A stretch of DNA of 64,000 nt. It comes from JALQUL01 sp964556425. Its GTDB lineage: Bacteria > Pseudomonadota > Gammaproteobacteria > Burkholderiales > Burkholderiaceae_C. Of this stretch, positions 28,974-38,582 are shown in pieces. Position 1 is the stretch's first letter. Every line of letters starts with the position of its first letter. A program made the translations under genes and the position numbers. The stretch is taken from contig CAZKWC010000005.1 of the NCBI GenBank assembly GCA_964556425.1, positions 19,518-83,517 of the forward strand. Reading direction: 5' to 3'. The notes beneath the pieces were generated by a model that was not told the origin of the DNA, did not search any database, and saw nothing but the letters and a program-made list of their open reading frames with translations.

Positions 28974-29771
28974 ATGCGTCAGGTTAACCATATGCCTATT
29001 GAGGCAAAAGTCATGAACTACACGGCTAATTTGTTAGTGTTGCTATTTGTCATCGTGATTTTGTGCATACTAATCTTGTTTTTTATTAGATTACCCATTT
29101 TTACAGTTAAAGCAATTGTTCTACAAGGTGATGTGGTCAAAACCTCAACACTCAGTATACAGTCAGCTGTTGCTAATAAAATTTCTGATGGTATTTTTAC
29201 AGTAAATCTCGATGACCTAAAAGACTCTATAGAATCGACGCCTTGGGTAAGGCAAGCTTTAGTACAACGAAGCTTTCCAAACCAACTGACCGTTAAAATC
29301 CAAGAGCATAAAGCAGTGGCCCTATGGGGTGACGAGCCTGACTCTCGAATGCTAAATAGTTACGGTGAAATCTTTGAAGCCAATCGAGGTGAAATTGAAA
29401 ATGATGCTTTAGTGACACTTTATGGTAGTGATGATAGAGCAAAAGAAGTACTTAGTATGTATAAAGCACTCACTAACACACTGTTACCTTTTAAACTCTC
29501 TCTATCAGGATTAAAAATGAGTCACCGTGCAACATGGATAGCTCAACTTGATAATGGTGCTATTTTGCAATTAGGTAGTGGAGATGAAACGAGCGTCATT
29601 CAGCGTACAAATGACTTCCTCAGAACACTTCCTGGTGTCAATGACCGTTTAGCCAAGTCATTAGCAAATTTGGAATTTGCTGACTTAAGACATAAAGATG
29701 GATATGCGATACGTCTTAAAGGCGTTACTACTAACTTTGCCCCAGTTAAAACTGATGCAAAGTTTGAATAA
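28974..29771 (+). CDS. ftsQ: Cell division protein FtsQ
   Basis: This 265-residue bitopic protein has a cytoplasmic N-terminus, one membrane span (about residues 21-43) and a periplasmic POTRA domain beginning IFTVKAIVLQGDV. TPWVRQALVQRSFPNQLTVKIQEHKAVALWG is the conserved core. FtsQ recruits FtsL and FtsB and links early and late divisome proteins. Three N-terminal methionines (residues 1, 7 and 14) are possible starts; the first fits the three-base spacing from ddlB. Confidence 0.93.
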   Translation: MRQVNHMPIEAKVMNYTANLLVLLFVIVILCILILFFIRLPIFTVKAIVLQGDVVKTSTLSIQSAVANKISDGIFTVNLDDLKDSIESTPWVRQALVQRSFPNQLTVKIQEHKAVALWGDEPDSRMLNSYGEIFEANRGEIENDALVTLYGSDDRAKEVLSMYKALTNTLLPFKLSLSGLKMSHRATWIAQLDNGAILQLGSGDETSVIQRTNDFLRTLPGVNDRLAKSLANLEFADLRHKDGYAIRLKGVTTNFAPVKTDAKFE

Positions 29772-29782
29772 TTGGAGTCATA

Positions 29783-31012
29783 ATGGCAAAAGAAATGAAA
29801 GATTTAGTAGTTGGGCTAGACATTGGAACTGCCAAAATTTCTGTGGTGGTAGGTGAGATATTAAGTAGTGGTGAGTTAAAAATAGCAGGCTTGGGATTTG
29901 CTCCAAGTAACGGCTTGAAGCGGGGGGCTGTTGTCAATATTGAAGCCACTGTTCAAAGTATTCAAAAGGCTCTTAAAGAAGCAGAGTTCATGGCTGATTG
30001 CAAAATCACACGTGTTTATACTGGCATTACAGGCAGTCACGTTAAAGGCATTAATTCAAAAGGTATTGTGGCGATTAAAGATCGCGAGGTCGGCCCCGGA
30101 GATGTTAGTCGCGTCATGGAATCCGCTACCGCAGTGAGTACAGTGAATGATCAACATGTATTGCTAGTGGAGTCTCAAGAATTTATCATTGATGGTCAAG
30201 ATGTAAAAGATCCAATTGGTATGAGTGGCGTACGACTCGAAGCTAAGGTACACATTGTGACAGGAGCCAAAACAGCAGCAGAAAATATTTTAAAGTGTGT
30301 AAGACGCTGTGGCTTAGAAGTAGAACACTTACTTTTAAACCCAATCGCCTCCAGTTTATCGGTATTAACCGAAGATGAAAAAGACTTAGGTGTTGTTTTA
30401 GTGGATATTGGGGCTGGCACAACTGATATTGCAATGTATACTGGAGGGGCACTACGCCAAACTGCAGTAATTCCAATTGCTGGTGATTTAATTACCAGTG
30501 ATATTGCAATGGCCTTAAGAACACCCACTAAAGATGCTGAGGAAATCAAAATCGAAAACGGTTGGGCTAAACAGCTGCTCACCGATCCTGAAGCTCAAAT
30601 TGAAGTACCAGGTTTAGGTGACAGAGCACCAAGGTTGTTAAGCAGACAAGCGTTAGCAGGTGTAATAGAACCAAGAGTTGAGGAAATTTTCACATTAGTT
30701 CAACAAATTATTCGCGAAACAGGTTATGAGGAGTTAATATCGTCAGGTATAGTTATAACTGGCGGAACTGCTTTAATGCCGGGAATAATCGAATTAGCGG
30801 AGGATATGTTCCTTAAACCTGTACGACGTGGAATTCCACGTTATCACGGTGCTCTAAGTGATATGGTTGCCCAACCTCACTGTGCTACCGTCATGGGACT
30901 ATTAGAAGAGGCAAGATTAGCCAATTTACGCGGTATTCGAGTAGCCCAAAAAAATGGCTCTGTTCAAACCATTTTTGGCCAGGCGAAAGATTGGTTTATG
31001 AAAAATTTTTGA
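29783..31012 (+). CDS. ftsA: Cell division protein FtsA
   Basis: This 409-residue actin-fold ATPase anchors FtsZ to the membrane. It has phosphate-binding LDIGTAKISVVVGE at the start, VVLVDIGAGTTDIAMYTGG in the middle, VITGGTALMPGIIELAE late, and a C-terminal amphipathic helix (GQAKDWFMKNF) that acts as membrane-targeting sequence. A GGAG ribosome site lies just upstream. Confidence 0.97.
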   Translation: MAKEMKDLVVGLDIGTAKISVVVGEILSSGELKIAGLGFAPSNGLKRGAVVNIEATVQSIQKALKEAEFMADCKITRVYTGITGSHVKGINSKGIVAIKDREVGPGDVSRVMESATAVSTVNDQHVLLVESQEFIIDGQDVKDPIGMSGVRLEAKVHIVTGAKTAAENILKCVRRCGLEVEHLLLNPIASSLSVLTEDEKDLGVVLVDIGAGTTDIAMYTGGALRQTAVIPIAGDLITSDIAMALRTPTKDAEEIKIENGWAKQLLTDPEAQIEVPGLGDRAPRLLSRQALAGVIEPRVEEIFTLVQQIIRETGYEELISSGIVITGGTALMPGIIELAEDMFLKPVRRGIPRYHGALSDMVAQPHCATVMGLLEEARLANLRGIRVAQKNGSVQTIFGQAKDWFMKNF

Positions 31013-31072
31013 TTTGATAACCTTTAAAGTTTTAACAGTTAGCCCACTTTTATACATTTTCAAAAGATTTTA

Positions 31073-31100
31073 TTGACTTTTGAAAAAACAGAATTAATAT
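31073..31100 (+). promoter_or_regulatory. Predicted sigma-70 promoter of ftsZ
   Basis: TTGACT at 31073-31078 and TAATAT at 31095-31100 are separated by 16 bases in the only sizeable gap of the late dcw cluster. The start of transcription would lie about 15-20 bases before the ribosome site AAAGGACG. A private promoter would let ftsZ be made in excess of ftsQ and ftsA. Confidence 0.7.
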
Positions 31101-31124
31101 TAAGTACACATCAAAGGACGTATC

Positions 31125-32465
31125 ATGCAAAGCAATCCTCAATTTGATAGTCAAATCGATATGCCAATCGGCATGAGTGAAAATTCAGAATTCACTGCAG
31201 GCACCCGCATTAAAGTAATCGGTGTGGGCGGTGGTGGCGGAAATGCAGTAGAGCACATGATTGCCAATCACGTTAAAGGTGTGGAATTTATTTGTGCCAA
31301 CACAGATGCGCAAGCTCTACAAAATAGCTCAGCGCAAAAAATTGTTCAGCTAGGAACAAGTGGCCTTGGCGCAGGTAATATGCCAGAAAAAGGTCGCGAA
31401 GCTGCAGAGCAAGCTGCTGAACATATCAGAGAAGCAATCGCAGGCGCGCACATGCTTTTTATTACTGCTGGTATGGGTGGTGGTACGGGTACAGGAGCGG
31501 CTCCGGTCGTTGCACGAATTGCGCGTGAAATGGATATTTTAACAGTTGGTGTGGTAACCAAGCCTTTCGAGTTTGAAGGTGCACGTTGCACTCGATATGC
31601 AGATGCTGGATTGGCTGAATTGGCTCTCAACGTCGACTCTATGATTGTGGTCTTAAATGACAAATTACTTGAAGTTTTAGGTGATGATGTTGGTCAAGAA
31701 GAAGCATTTGCATACGGCAATGATGTATTAAAAAATGCAGTTGGTGGTATTGCTGAAGTCATCAACGTACCAGGCAAAGTAAATGCCGACTTCGAAGACG
31801 TTAAAACGGTTATGAGCGAGCCAGGTATGGCAATGATGGGCACCGCTAGCGCATCAGGTCCAGATCGTGCTCGCATTGCAGCCGAACAAGCTATTGCTTG
31901 TCCTTTATTAGAAGGCGTAGACCTCACCAATGCTAAAGGTATCCTGTTATTGATTACAGCATCAGAAGCCACTTTAAAGCTATCAGAATCTCGCAATGCA
32001 ATGAATACAGTTCGTCAATTTGCAGCCGAAGATGCGCATGTTATTTATGGCACTACTTACGATGACTCACTCGGTGATGAAATCCGCATTACCGTAATGG
32101 CGACGGGTCTAGGTAAAACACAATCTAGGTCTAATAATCAAACTATCGCAGTCTCCAATGTAGTAGCTACACCGGTTATGACTCAACCTAGTGGTTTATT
32201 AACCGGCACAGACCACGGCAACACCTCTTATCGCCCAAGTCCATTTACTAACAATCCCAATTCAAATCCTAGTACAATCAATGGTTCTATCAGTGGATCA
32301 ATTAATGGCTATCAACCGCCACCTACTATTCCACGTAATGGTTCTGGTTCTCTTATTACTAGACACCCCGATAGAACGCATGCAGTTGCCCAAGTTAATG
32401 CCATGACAACAAAAGGTATTGATGAAATGGACATCCCTGCTTATTTACGCAAACAAGCCGACTAA
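31125..32465 (+). CDS. ftsZ: Cell division GTPase FtsZ
   Basis: This 446-residue tubulin homologue forms the Z ring. The GTP-binding GMGGGTGTGAAPVVA signature lies near residue 117, GVGGGGGNAVEHM near 30, and GPDRARIAAEQA in the C-terminal subdomain. A variable linker rich in Asn, Ser and Pro spans about 350-420. The tail IDEMDIPAYLRKQAD is the conserved peptide that binds FtsA and other partners. A predicted promoter and a terminator bracket the gene. Confidence 0.98.
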   Translation: MQSNPQFDSQIDMPIGMSENSEFTAGTRIKVIGVGGGGGNAVEHMIANHVKGVEFICANTDAQALQNSSAQKIVQLGTSGLGAGNMPEKGREAAEQAAEHIREAIAGAHMLFITAGMGGGTGTGAAPVVARIAREMDILTVGVVTKPFEFEGARCTRYADAGLAELALNVDSMIVVLNDKLLEVLGDDVGQEEAFAYGNDVLKNAVGGIAEVINVPGKVNADFEDVKTVMSEPGMAMMGTASASGPDRARIAAEQAIACPLLEGVDLTNAKGILLLITASEATLKLSESRNAMNTVRQFAAEDAHVIYGTTYDDSLGDEIRITVMATGLGKTQSRSNNQTIAVSNVVATPVMTQPSGLLTGTDHGNTSYRPSPFTNNPNSNPSTINGSISGSINGYQPPPTIPRNGSGSLITRHPDRTHAVAQVNAMTTKGIDEMDIPAYLRKQAD

Positions 32466-32473
32466 GCCTCTAT

Positions 32474-32498
32474 AAGGACCTTTATTGGTCCTTTTGTT
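32474..32498 (+). terminator. Intrinsic terminator after ftsZ
   Basis: AAGGACC (32474-32480) pairs perfectly with GGTCCTT (32487-32493) around TTTATT and runs into TTTTGTT. It separates ftsZ from lpxC, so lpxC probably has its own promoter or depends on readthrough. Confidence 0.8.
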
Positions 32499-32526
32499 GA
32501 CGCATAGTCGATGTATAAAAAAAGAT

Positions 32527-33450
32527 ATGCTGGCACAAAGAACTATTCAAAGTGTAACCAAAGCTGTTGGAGTGGGTTTACATAGTGGTCAACGAGTTGA
32601 AATAACTCTTAAACCCGCTACAGTTGGAACTGGTATTGTTTTTAGAAGAATTGACTTAGATAAGCCAGTCGATATCCATTTATCGGCCGATGTCGTCACA
32701 GACACCCGTATGGCCTCTACCATTAGTCATGACGGGGCTAAAGTTCAAACTATCGAACACCTGATGTCTGCTTGTGCAGGTCTTGGAATTGACAATATGT
32801 ACATAGAAGTCAACTCCGAGGAGCTTCCTATTTTAGATGGGTCAGCCTCATCCTTCGTCTTTTTACTTCAAAGTGCTGGTATTTGTATTCAAAACTCACC
32901 AAAAGAATTTATTAAAATTACCCAAACGGTAGAGGTTTCTTATGGCTCAGGAGATAGTTTAAAATGGGCCAAACTTGAGCCTTTCCATGGTTATAAGCTC
33001 ACCTTTGAAATTGATTTCTCACATCCAGCAGTAGATGCTACCTCACAAAAAATAGAATTTGATTTAAGCAAAAATCAATACATCAGAGATATTTCAAGAG
33101 CACGAACTTTTGGTTTTACAAAAGACGTAGAACTCATGAGAAAAAATGGCTTAGCACTTGGCGGTGGCCTTGACAATGCCATTGTGCTTGATGACTACCG
33201 AATCATTAATGCAGATGGACTTCGATACGAAGATGAGTTTGCAAAGCATAAAATTTTAGATGCAATGGGTGACTTACAAATCATTGGCAAACCCATTTTA
33301 GGTGCTTATACAGCTTTTAAATCGGGCCACGCTCTTAATAACGAACTTATTCGAGAATTAATTAAACGCAAAGATAGCTACGAAATTGTGAGTTTTAAAA
33401 ATATTAAAGACGCTCCAATCGGTTATTCACAAATACCTAATAGTTGGTAA
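32527..33450 (+). CDS. lpxC: UDP-3-O-acyl-GlcNAc deacetylase
   Basis: This 307-residue zinc amidase catalyses the committed step of lipid A synthesis. The start [21 protein letters not shown] is the family N-terminus. Zinc-binding residues appear in [16 protein letters not shown] and in [13 protein letters not shown], and FGFTKDVE and [13 protein letters not shown] are conserved. The ATG at 32527 is preferred over an upstream GTG at 32485 that would overlap the terminator. LapA/LapB at 2.5-3.9 kb are expected to control its stability. Confidence 0.96.
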   Translation: MLAQRTIQSVTKAVGVGLHSGQRVEITLKPATVGTGIVFRRIDLDKPVDIHLSADVVTDTRMASTISHDGAKVQTIEHLMSACAGLGIDNMYIEVNSEELPILDGSASSFVFLLQSAGICIQNSPKEFIKITQTVEVSYGSGDSLKWAKLEPFHGYKLTFEIDFSHPAVDATSQKIEFDLSKNQYIRDISRARTFGFTKDVELMRKNGLALGGGLDNAIVLDDYRIINADGLRYEDEFAKHKILDAMGDLQIIGKPILGAYTAFKSGHALNNELIRELIKRKDSYEIVSFKNIKDAPIGYSQIPNSW

Positions 33451-33537
33451 CTCACTCCCATTTACACCTCCTTATTACGGCTTAATTTCAGAATTGGTCG
33501 AGCTAGAATTAGCATTCTTAGTTGTAATAGATCTCAG

Positions 33538-34044
33538 TTATGCCCTGCCACGATCGAGTAAAACTTTATTCACATGCATAGAATGTGCATGTGTAATAGC
33601 CATACCTAGGGCATCAGCAGCATCGGGGCCTGGTAATGCTGGTAAATTTAATAATCTCTTTACCATTTCTTGAATTTGTGTTTTACTTGCCCGGCCATAT
33701 CCCACCACTGATTTTTTTAATTGCAATGCAGTGTACTCAAACACCTGCAAATCTTTGGTCACTAAACCAGTAATACAGGCCCCCCTAGCTTGGCCTAATA
33801 ACAAGGTCGATTGGGGGTTGGCATTGACAAAAATAATTTCAATACATGACACATCCGGCTGATACGTGTCTATTACCTGCCTTACCCCTTCGTGCAGTAC
33901 TTTTAAACGGCTAGGTAGGTCTCCAACCGACTCAAGACTTGTTTTAATCGTGCCACTCGCTACATACTGAAGCTTACTACCATGTTTATCAATTAGTCCA
34001 AAACCTGTTACTCTTAATCCAGGATCAATTCCTAAAATTCGCAT
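33538..34044 (-). CDS. ruvC: Crossover junction endodeoxyribonuclease RuvC
   Basis: This 168-residue Holliday junction resolvase begins [16 protein letters not shown], which contains the first catalytic aspartate. It keeps [21 protein letters not shown] with the catalytic glutamate and [19 protein letters not shown] with the final acidic pair. No ruvA or ruvB lies beside it. It is convergent with lpxC, and the 87 bases between them hold no clear terminator. Confidence 0.96.
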   Translation of the reverse strand: MRILGIDPGLRVTGFGLIDKHGSKLQYVASGTIKTSLESVGDLPSRLKVLHEGVRQVIDTYQPDVSCIEIIFVNANPQSTLLLGQARGACITGLVTKDLQVFEYTALQLKKSVVGYGRASKTQIQEMVKRLLNLPALPGPDAADALGMAITHAHSMHVNKVLLDRGRA

Positions 34045-34131
34045 TTTAAATCTTTATAAAAATAGGGCTTAGAACTAAAAGCCAAGCACTCATTAATTGA
34101 GCTAGAACTTTAGAAGCAAGATGTTAAGTTT

Positions 34132-35118
34132 TTAAATAGTGAGATCAAAATACCAACGTACTGAATGAAAAAACAAAGGCGCTGCAAAACACAAAGCACC
34201 TAATTTGGTGAAATATCCAGTCGTTCCAGTAGTAGCTGTTGCACTTCCTTGCCATAAGGGTAGGCCATTTTGCGATTGAATTATTTTAATCAGAAACTGC
34301 CCTAATAGGGCCAAGACAGCCGTTACCAAACCAATTGCAAATGCTTGACCCGGTTTAAAGGGTGTAACACCCGCTAATAAACCGCAACTAATTGCGCAGC
34401 TTAAAACTGAAAACAAACCTGGTCTTATTTTTGAATATAAACTATTTTCTAATTTATTAATTCGATATAAATATTTCTTATAAATAAATTGAAATATTAA
34501 AGCCGACTGAACCGTAGCTATTAAGAAAAATACTAAAAAAGCATTTTTATTTTGATAGTTTGGAAAATTCAGCATATAAAGAGCAGGTATATGACTTAAA
34601 CCATAAATACATACCATTACGCCCCATTGAATTTGTGAATTTCTTTCAAGGAATTTATCTTTATTATTAGAGAATGCACTTAATACAGGTAGAGTAAAAA
34701 AAACATATACAGGAATTAAAATACTAAAAAAATTAAAATATTTGGAATAAGCTAACCAAAATTGTAAGGGACAAATAAAAAAGAAAGTTATAAACAAAGA
34801 GTAATGATCTCCTCTGTGAGTAGAAGAGGAAGAAATAAACTCTCGTAACACAATAAAGCTCACCAAACCAAATAAAATAGTCGCTCCAATGTGACCTAAG
34901 ATCCAGCTTAACCAAAACATAATAGCCATTCCCCAGCTTTGACGGATTAAAGGCCAAAATGTATTAGCAGTAAAAAATAAATTATTTTTGGGCTTGATTT
35001 GCCTAGTGTAATCAATATAAAGTAATATCAAAGTTAATATTGTTAAAAAACCAAAAAGCAATACAAATAAAATATTGATTTGAGCTTCAGTAGAAAAACT
35101 TTTTAAATATTGATTCAT
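34132..35118 (-). CDS. CdsA-like membrane protein lacking the catalytic residues
   Basis: This 328-residue protein has about eight membrane spans. Its course matches phosphatidate cytidylyltransferases of the YnbB type: FGLVSFIVLREFI, IQWGVMVCIYGLSHIPAL and, near the end, ALCFAAPLFFHSVRWYF. The CdsA signature that should precede this end (HGGxxDRxD) reads TTGYFTKLGAL at 299-309, and the upstream KRD and KDW residues read QSQ and PLW. The SxxKTWEG motif and the Asp of the SDxxQY segment are also gone. It therefore probably cannot make CDP-diacylglycerol. It follows plsC by five bases, so a role in phospholipid synthesis or its control is possible. The frame is intact. Confidence 0.8.
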   Translation of the reverse strand: MNQYLKSFSTEAQINILFVLLFGFLTILTLILLYIDYTRQIKPKNNLFFTANTFWPLIRQSWGMAIMFWLSWILGHIGATILFGLVSFIVLREFISSSSTHRGDHYSLFITFFFICPLQFWLAYSKYFNFFSILIPVYVFFTLPVLSAFSNNKDKFLERNSQIQWGVMVCIYGLSHIPALYMLNFPNYQNKNAFLVFFLIATVQSALIFQFIYKKYLYRINKLENSLYSKIRPGLFSVLSCAISCGLLAGVTPFKPGQAFAIGLVTAVLALLGQFLIKIIQSQNGLPLWQGSATATTGTTGYFTKLGALCFAAPLFFHSVRWYFDLTI

Positions 35119-35123
35119 CTTAT

Positions 35124-35741
35124 TTATACATTTTTTAATTGTATTAATTCAGTTCTAGCTCGTATTAAGTAATCAGATTTAGACTCATTTTCTAATAATT
35201 GACAAGGGGCACCAAAAGTAACAGAACATAAAATAGGTACAGGTAATATTTCACCCTTAGGCATTACTCTTTGTACATTATTAATCCAAACAGGAATAAT
35301 CTCTACTTCTGGAAATTGCCTAGCTAAATTAAATAATCCTGCTTTAAACGGTTGTGGTTCATCTTCGAAGCCACGTGTGCCCTCTGGAAAAATAATAATC
35401 GAATCACCTTGGTTTAATGCCTCAATTAATGGTTCTAACGGGTCTTGATCGCCTACTCTGCTTCTATCCACATAAACTGCGTTAAATACATTAGTAGTTA
35501 ACCACTGCTTAAATGGGCTTGAGGTCCAATAATCTTTAGCAGCAATCGCACGGGTTATTTTTTGCAATGATTTAGGTAAGGCACCCCAAATCAAAACGAT
35601 ATCGGCGTGACTTTGATGATTGGCAAAATAAATTCTTTGGTTCGATTTTGGTGGGCAACCATACCACCGCCCTTGTGTTCCCGTTAATAGGCGTACAAAA
35701 AATAGTAATATCCAAGAAACTAATTTAGCCAAAATTAACAC
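35124..35741 (-). CDS. plsC: 1-acyl-sn-glycerol-3-phosphate acyltransferase (PlsC family)
   Basis: This 205-residue membrane-associated acyltransferase makes phosphatidate from lysophosphatidate, or acylates a related lysophospholipid. The catalytic Hx4D lies in NHQSHAD (His42, Asp47). The glycerol-phosphate-binding motif FPEGTRG is at 118-124. One hydrophobic helix is near the N-terminus. It forms a two-gene unit with the CdsA-like gene. The genome may carry another PlsC, so the exact substrate is open. Confidence 0.9.
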   Translation of the reverse strand: MLILAKLVSWILLFFVRLLTGTQGRWYGCPPKSNQRIYFANHQSHADIVLIWGALPKSLQKITRAIAAKDYWTSSPFKQWLTTNVFNAVYVDRSRVGDQDPLEPLIEALNQGDSIIIFPEGTRGFEDEPQPFKAGLFNLARQFPEVEIIPVWINNVQRVMPKGEILPVPILCSVTFGAPCQLLENESKSDYLIRARTELIQLKNV

Positions 35742-36086
35742 CTATATTTTTAAATGAAAAATGCTTGAGTGGAGTTCCTATAGCATAAACCATTTAATAC
35801 CTTGAGGAAACTTTAGCAAAACTCCTCAACATTACTTGTAGTAATGTAGTGAATTAAGCTAAAAATTCTTTCAGTAGGTTCTTTATAACTCTTTATTGCG
35901 TATTAGACAAAGGATTGGAGGGTGTATTTTGTTAATTTTTTCATCAACAAAAATGGTATTGAGTATCCACATCCGACCAATAGCTGATTTTAATAGGAAT
36001 CATTCCTACATGTCATTAAGACATACTTCTAGTAGATTAATAAATTTATCACTAATTTTTTTAATATATGGTACTTATATTATTTA
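35742..36086. other. Intergenic region between mtgA and plsC
   Basis: This A/T-rich 345-base region lies between the end of mtgA and the start of plsC, both on the minus strand. It contains one perfect 7-bp inverted repeat, TTGAGGA (35802-35808) with TCCTCAA (35823-35829). Either the promoter of plsC or the 3' end of another transcript could lie here; no good promoter match was found. A 64-codon plus-strand ORF at 35896-36090 has no protein-like features. Confidence 0.5.
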
Positions 36087-36830
36087 TTAAGGTAATTGTG
36101 CATCAGGCATACGTGACAAAATTGTGGATGTCCGAGAAGATAAATAAGAGGAGGCCCTATTTTTTTCAAAGAATTTTGGTCTTGGTAACATCACAGCTAA
36201 TCGAGCTGCTTCTGCTGGAGTTAAATTAGCAGCACTTTTCTTAAAATAGGTTTGAGCAGCTGCTTCTACACCAAATATACCCTCACCCCACTCCACATTA
36301 TTAAGGTAAATTTCTAAAATACGTTTTTTAGATAAAAATACCTCTAAAACCATTGTTAACACCAACTCTTGTGCTTTACGAAATAAATTACGCTCCCCAG
36401 ATAAAAATAGATTTTTTGCTAATTGTTGTGTAATAGTTGAACCACCAAAAATTTTAGGTTTGGGCACATTTTCTGGATTTTTCACTTTGGCTGCTCTACG
36501 TTCAGCTTTTTCTTTTGCTTTTGCATTACGCTCCCAGGCAGAAGTAATTGCATCCCACTGAACACCATCATGGGTGGCAAACTCATCATCTTCACTAGCA
36601 ATTACGGATCGCTTCATATGGACAGAAATATCATCGTAATCTAACCATTTTTGATGCCATTCACTACCAGTGTTTTCAGCCGTGATTCGATAGGCCTCGG
36701 AGCGCTGAAAAGCAGTTGATTGTGGATCAATCACTACCATTAAAGCTATTTTCAAAATAAAAAATAACTGTAAGGCTAAGCCCCCCACCACCACAAAAGC
36801 TAAAAAAGAAACAATACTATTTTTTTTCAT
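36087..36830 (-). CDS. mtgA: Monofunctional peptidoglycan glycosyltransferase
   Basis: This 247-residue GT51 enzyme polymerises lipid II. It has one N-terminal span (IVSFLAFVVVGGLALQLFFIL) and the catalytic motif ASEDDEFATHDG near residue 78. GGSTITQQLAKNLFLSGERN and EIYLNNVEWGEGIFGVEAAA follow. It has no transpeptidase domain. It is last in the chain rnb-tonB-aroE-mtgA, five bases after aroE. Confidence 0.96.
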   Translation of the reverse strand: MKKNSIVSFLAFVVVGGLALQLFFILKIALMVVIDPQSTAFQRSEAYRITAENTGSEWHQKWLDYDDISVHMKRSVIASEDDEFATHDGVQWDAITSAWERNAKAKEKAERRAAKVKNPENVPKPKIFGGSTITQQLAKNLFLSGERNLFRKAQELVLTMVLEVFLSKKRILEIYLNNVEWGEGIFGVEAAAQTYFKKSAANLTPAEAARLAVMLPRPKFFEKNRASSYLSSRTSTILSRMPDAQLP

Positions 36831-36835
36831 ATAAC

Positions 36836-37702
36836 TTAGACCCTTTGACGCATTTCTTGTAAGACTCTAGCCGAATCTGGCCGCAGCCCACGCCAAATAA
36901 AAAATGATTCTGCGGCTTGCTCGACCAGCATTCCTAAGCCGTCTCGAGCAATACCACCATGCAACTCTACCCATTCTAAAAATGCTTGGGCATTGGGACC
37001 ATACATCATGTCATAACCCAATGCTTGTGGCGACAACACACTACCGTCAACGGGTACTGGTTCGCCTGCCAAACTACTGGCTGTCGCATTAATTAACAAA
37101 TCATAGGAATTGCCAACAGCTTGAAAGGAATTTGCCACTAATTGGACTTGATGTAACTTGGCTAATGGGGTATGCGTCAAGCACAACTGCTCGGCTTTAG
37201 ATAAAGTTCGATTGGCAATCGTAATTTGTTGGGGCATAGCCTCTATAAGAGGACCCAATGCGCCAGCTGCCGCACCACCAGCGCCCAATAGCAACACTTT
37301 TTTTCCTTTGATAGGAAATTTAGCGTTGATTTGAATATCCCTAACCAATCCTAGACCATCGGTATTGTCGGCTAGGATCTTGCCATCTTCAAACTTTAAG
37401 GTGTTACAGGCTTGTGCCAACAACGCTCTGGCGCTATGCCTGGTAGCTAAATCAAAAGCATCTTGCTTAAATGGAATAGTGACGTTGCATCCTTTTAATT
37501 CGTAGCCATTTTGATTGGAGCTAGTTGCACTGCCATACTGATATGAGGCTTGAAGATGCTCAATTTTTGCTTTGAACTCACCAATCGGGCATTCTATTCT
37601 TTCATAAATTAATTCTTGTTGAGTTAATTGAGCAAATCTTTGATGAATAAAAGGAGATTTGCTATGAGCGATCGGATTGCCAATTACGCCGTAATAATCC
37701 AT
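36836..37702 (-). CDS. aroE: Shikimate dehydrogenase
   Basis: This 288-residue NADPH-dependent enzyme reduces 3-dehydroshikimate in aromatic amino acid synthesis. It has the substrate motif YGVIGNPIAHSKSPFIH at the start, the catalytic Lys in CNVTIPFKQDAF, DNTDGLGLVRD, and the NADP-binding VLLLGAGGAAAGAL. INATASSLAGE and YDMMYGP complete the family pattern. Confidence 0.97.
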   Translation of the reverse strand: MDYYGVIGNPIAHSKSPFIHQRFAQLTQQELIYERIECPIGEFKAKIEHLQASYQYGSATSSNQNGYELKGCNVTIPFKQDAFDLATRHSARALLAQACNTLKFEDGKILADNTDGLGLVRDIQINAKFPIKGKKVLLLGAGGAAAGALGPLIEAMPQQITIANRTLSKAEQLCLTHTPLAKLHQVQLVANSFQAVGNSYDLLINATASSLAGEPVPVDGSVLSPQALGYDMMYGPNAQAFLEWVELHGGIARDGLGMLVEQAAESFFIWRGLRPDSARVLQEMRQRV

Positions 37703-37718
37703 AAATTAAATTTTAATT

Positions 37719-38582
37719 TTATTGAGCCACCACAGTGGTTTGCAAGCCATCATCTTTGGTAAAACGAAACCGAGAAACCACCACTAACACTTGAAACTTT
37801 TTAAGCATCAATTCTGTAAATTGTCCATATGGCGCTCCTTTACGAACAATAGCCATAGCCATTCTGTCAAAACCCATATCACCAGTTGACTCCAGCACAT
37901 CCAACTCGCTCACTTGACCAAACTTATCAATACTAATCATGAGAGTGAGTTCACCATATAATTTTTTACCATTGACGCTTGGAAAATTTTTAGTCCCTAA
38001 CGACTCCACTTTATTTTTAAAGTTTTGATAATAAAAAGCGTGAGCAGTACCAACTGTTGACGGACCTACAAATCGTTTTCTTGGCTTTTCATTGAACTCA
38101 TTAATTCTTTTTTCAAGTTCTGCAATTAATTTAATTCGCTGCATTTGCTGTGCATTCACATTGCTTTCAGCCCCATTTGCAATATTTTTAGAATCTAAAT
38201 TTTTAAGTAAATTAGTTTTTTCTTGTTGAAGTTGCGTCAACATTAAATTTTGCTGAGTTTGAGCTGCTTCAATTTCACGTCTAATTTCTTCGATTGATTC
38301 TCCGCTGGAGTCCACTAGACTGGCTTGCAGAGCAGATGTGGCTCGACCTTTAGCCTCGTCACCGCCGCCTAATAATGAGGTTTGTGCTAAAGCTTTTGGT
38401 TTGTCATTATGATCTTGACCTTTAGCATTCACTAAAATCACTTCTAGGCCTTGATCTTTAAAAACTCTATCAAAACCTTCTGGATCGACAAATTTAAAAC
38501 CAAATATCCCAACATGTACTAGGGCTGAACCTAATAAACACTTTTGCAAAACACTTAATCGAGCAAATCTCAACACAATCAA
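37719..38582 (-). CDS. TonB-like energy transducer
   Basis: This 287-residue protein has an N-terminal membrane segment (VLQKCLLGSALVHVGIFGF), a long coiled coil rich in Gln and Glu (about 90-160) and a C-terminal TonB domain. The domain contains LMISIDKFGQVSELDVLESTG and FDRMAMAIVRKGAPYG. TonB proteins pass proton-motive energy to outer-membrane receptors or related envelope machines. No exbB or exbD lies nearby. This variant with rnb and aroE is common in Burkholderiales and may have an envelope role other than iron uptake. It overlaps rnb by four bases. Confidence 0.88.
   Translation of the reverse strand: MIVLRFARLSVLQKCLLGSALVHVGIFGFKFVDPEGFDRVFKDQGLEVILVNAKGQDHNDKPKALAQTSLLGGGDEAKGRATSALQASLVDSSGESIEEIRREIEAAQTQQNLMLTQLQQEKTNLLKNLDSKNIANGAESNVNAQQMQRIKLIAELEKRINEFNEKPRKRFVGPSTVGTAHAFYYQNFKNKVESLGTKNFPSVNGKKLYGELTLMISIDKFGQVSELDVLESTGDMGFDRMAMAIVRKGAPYGQFTELMLKKFQVLVVVSRFRFTKDDGLQTTVVAQ

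Noticed and set aside
35896..36090. 64-codon plus-strand ORF between mtgA and plsC
   Set aside because: Composition is not protein-like, no ribosome site is visible and its end overlaps the end of mtgA.
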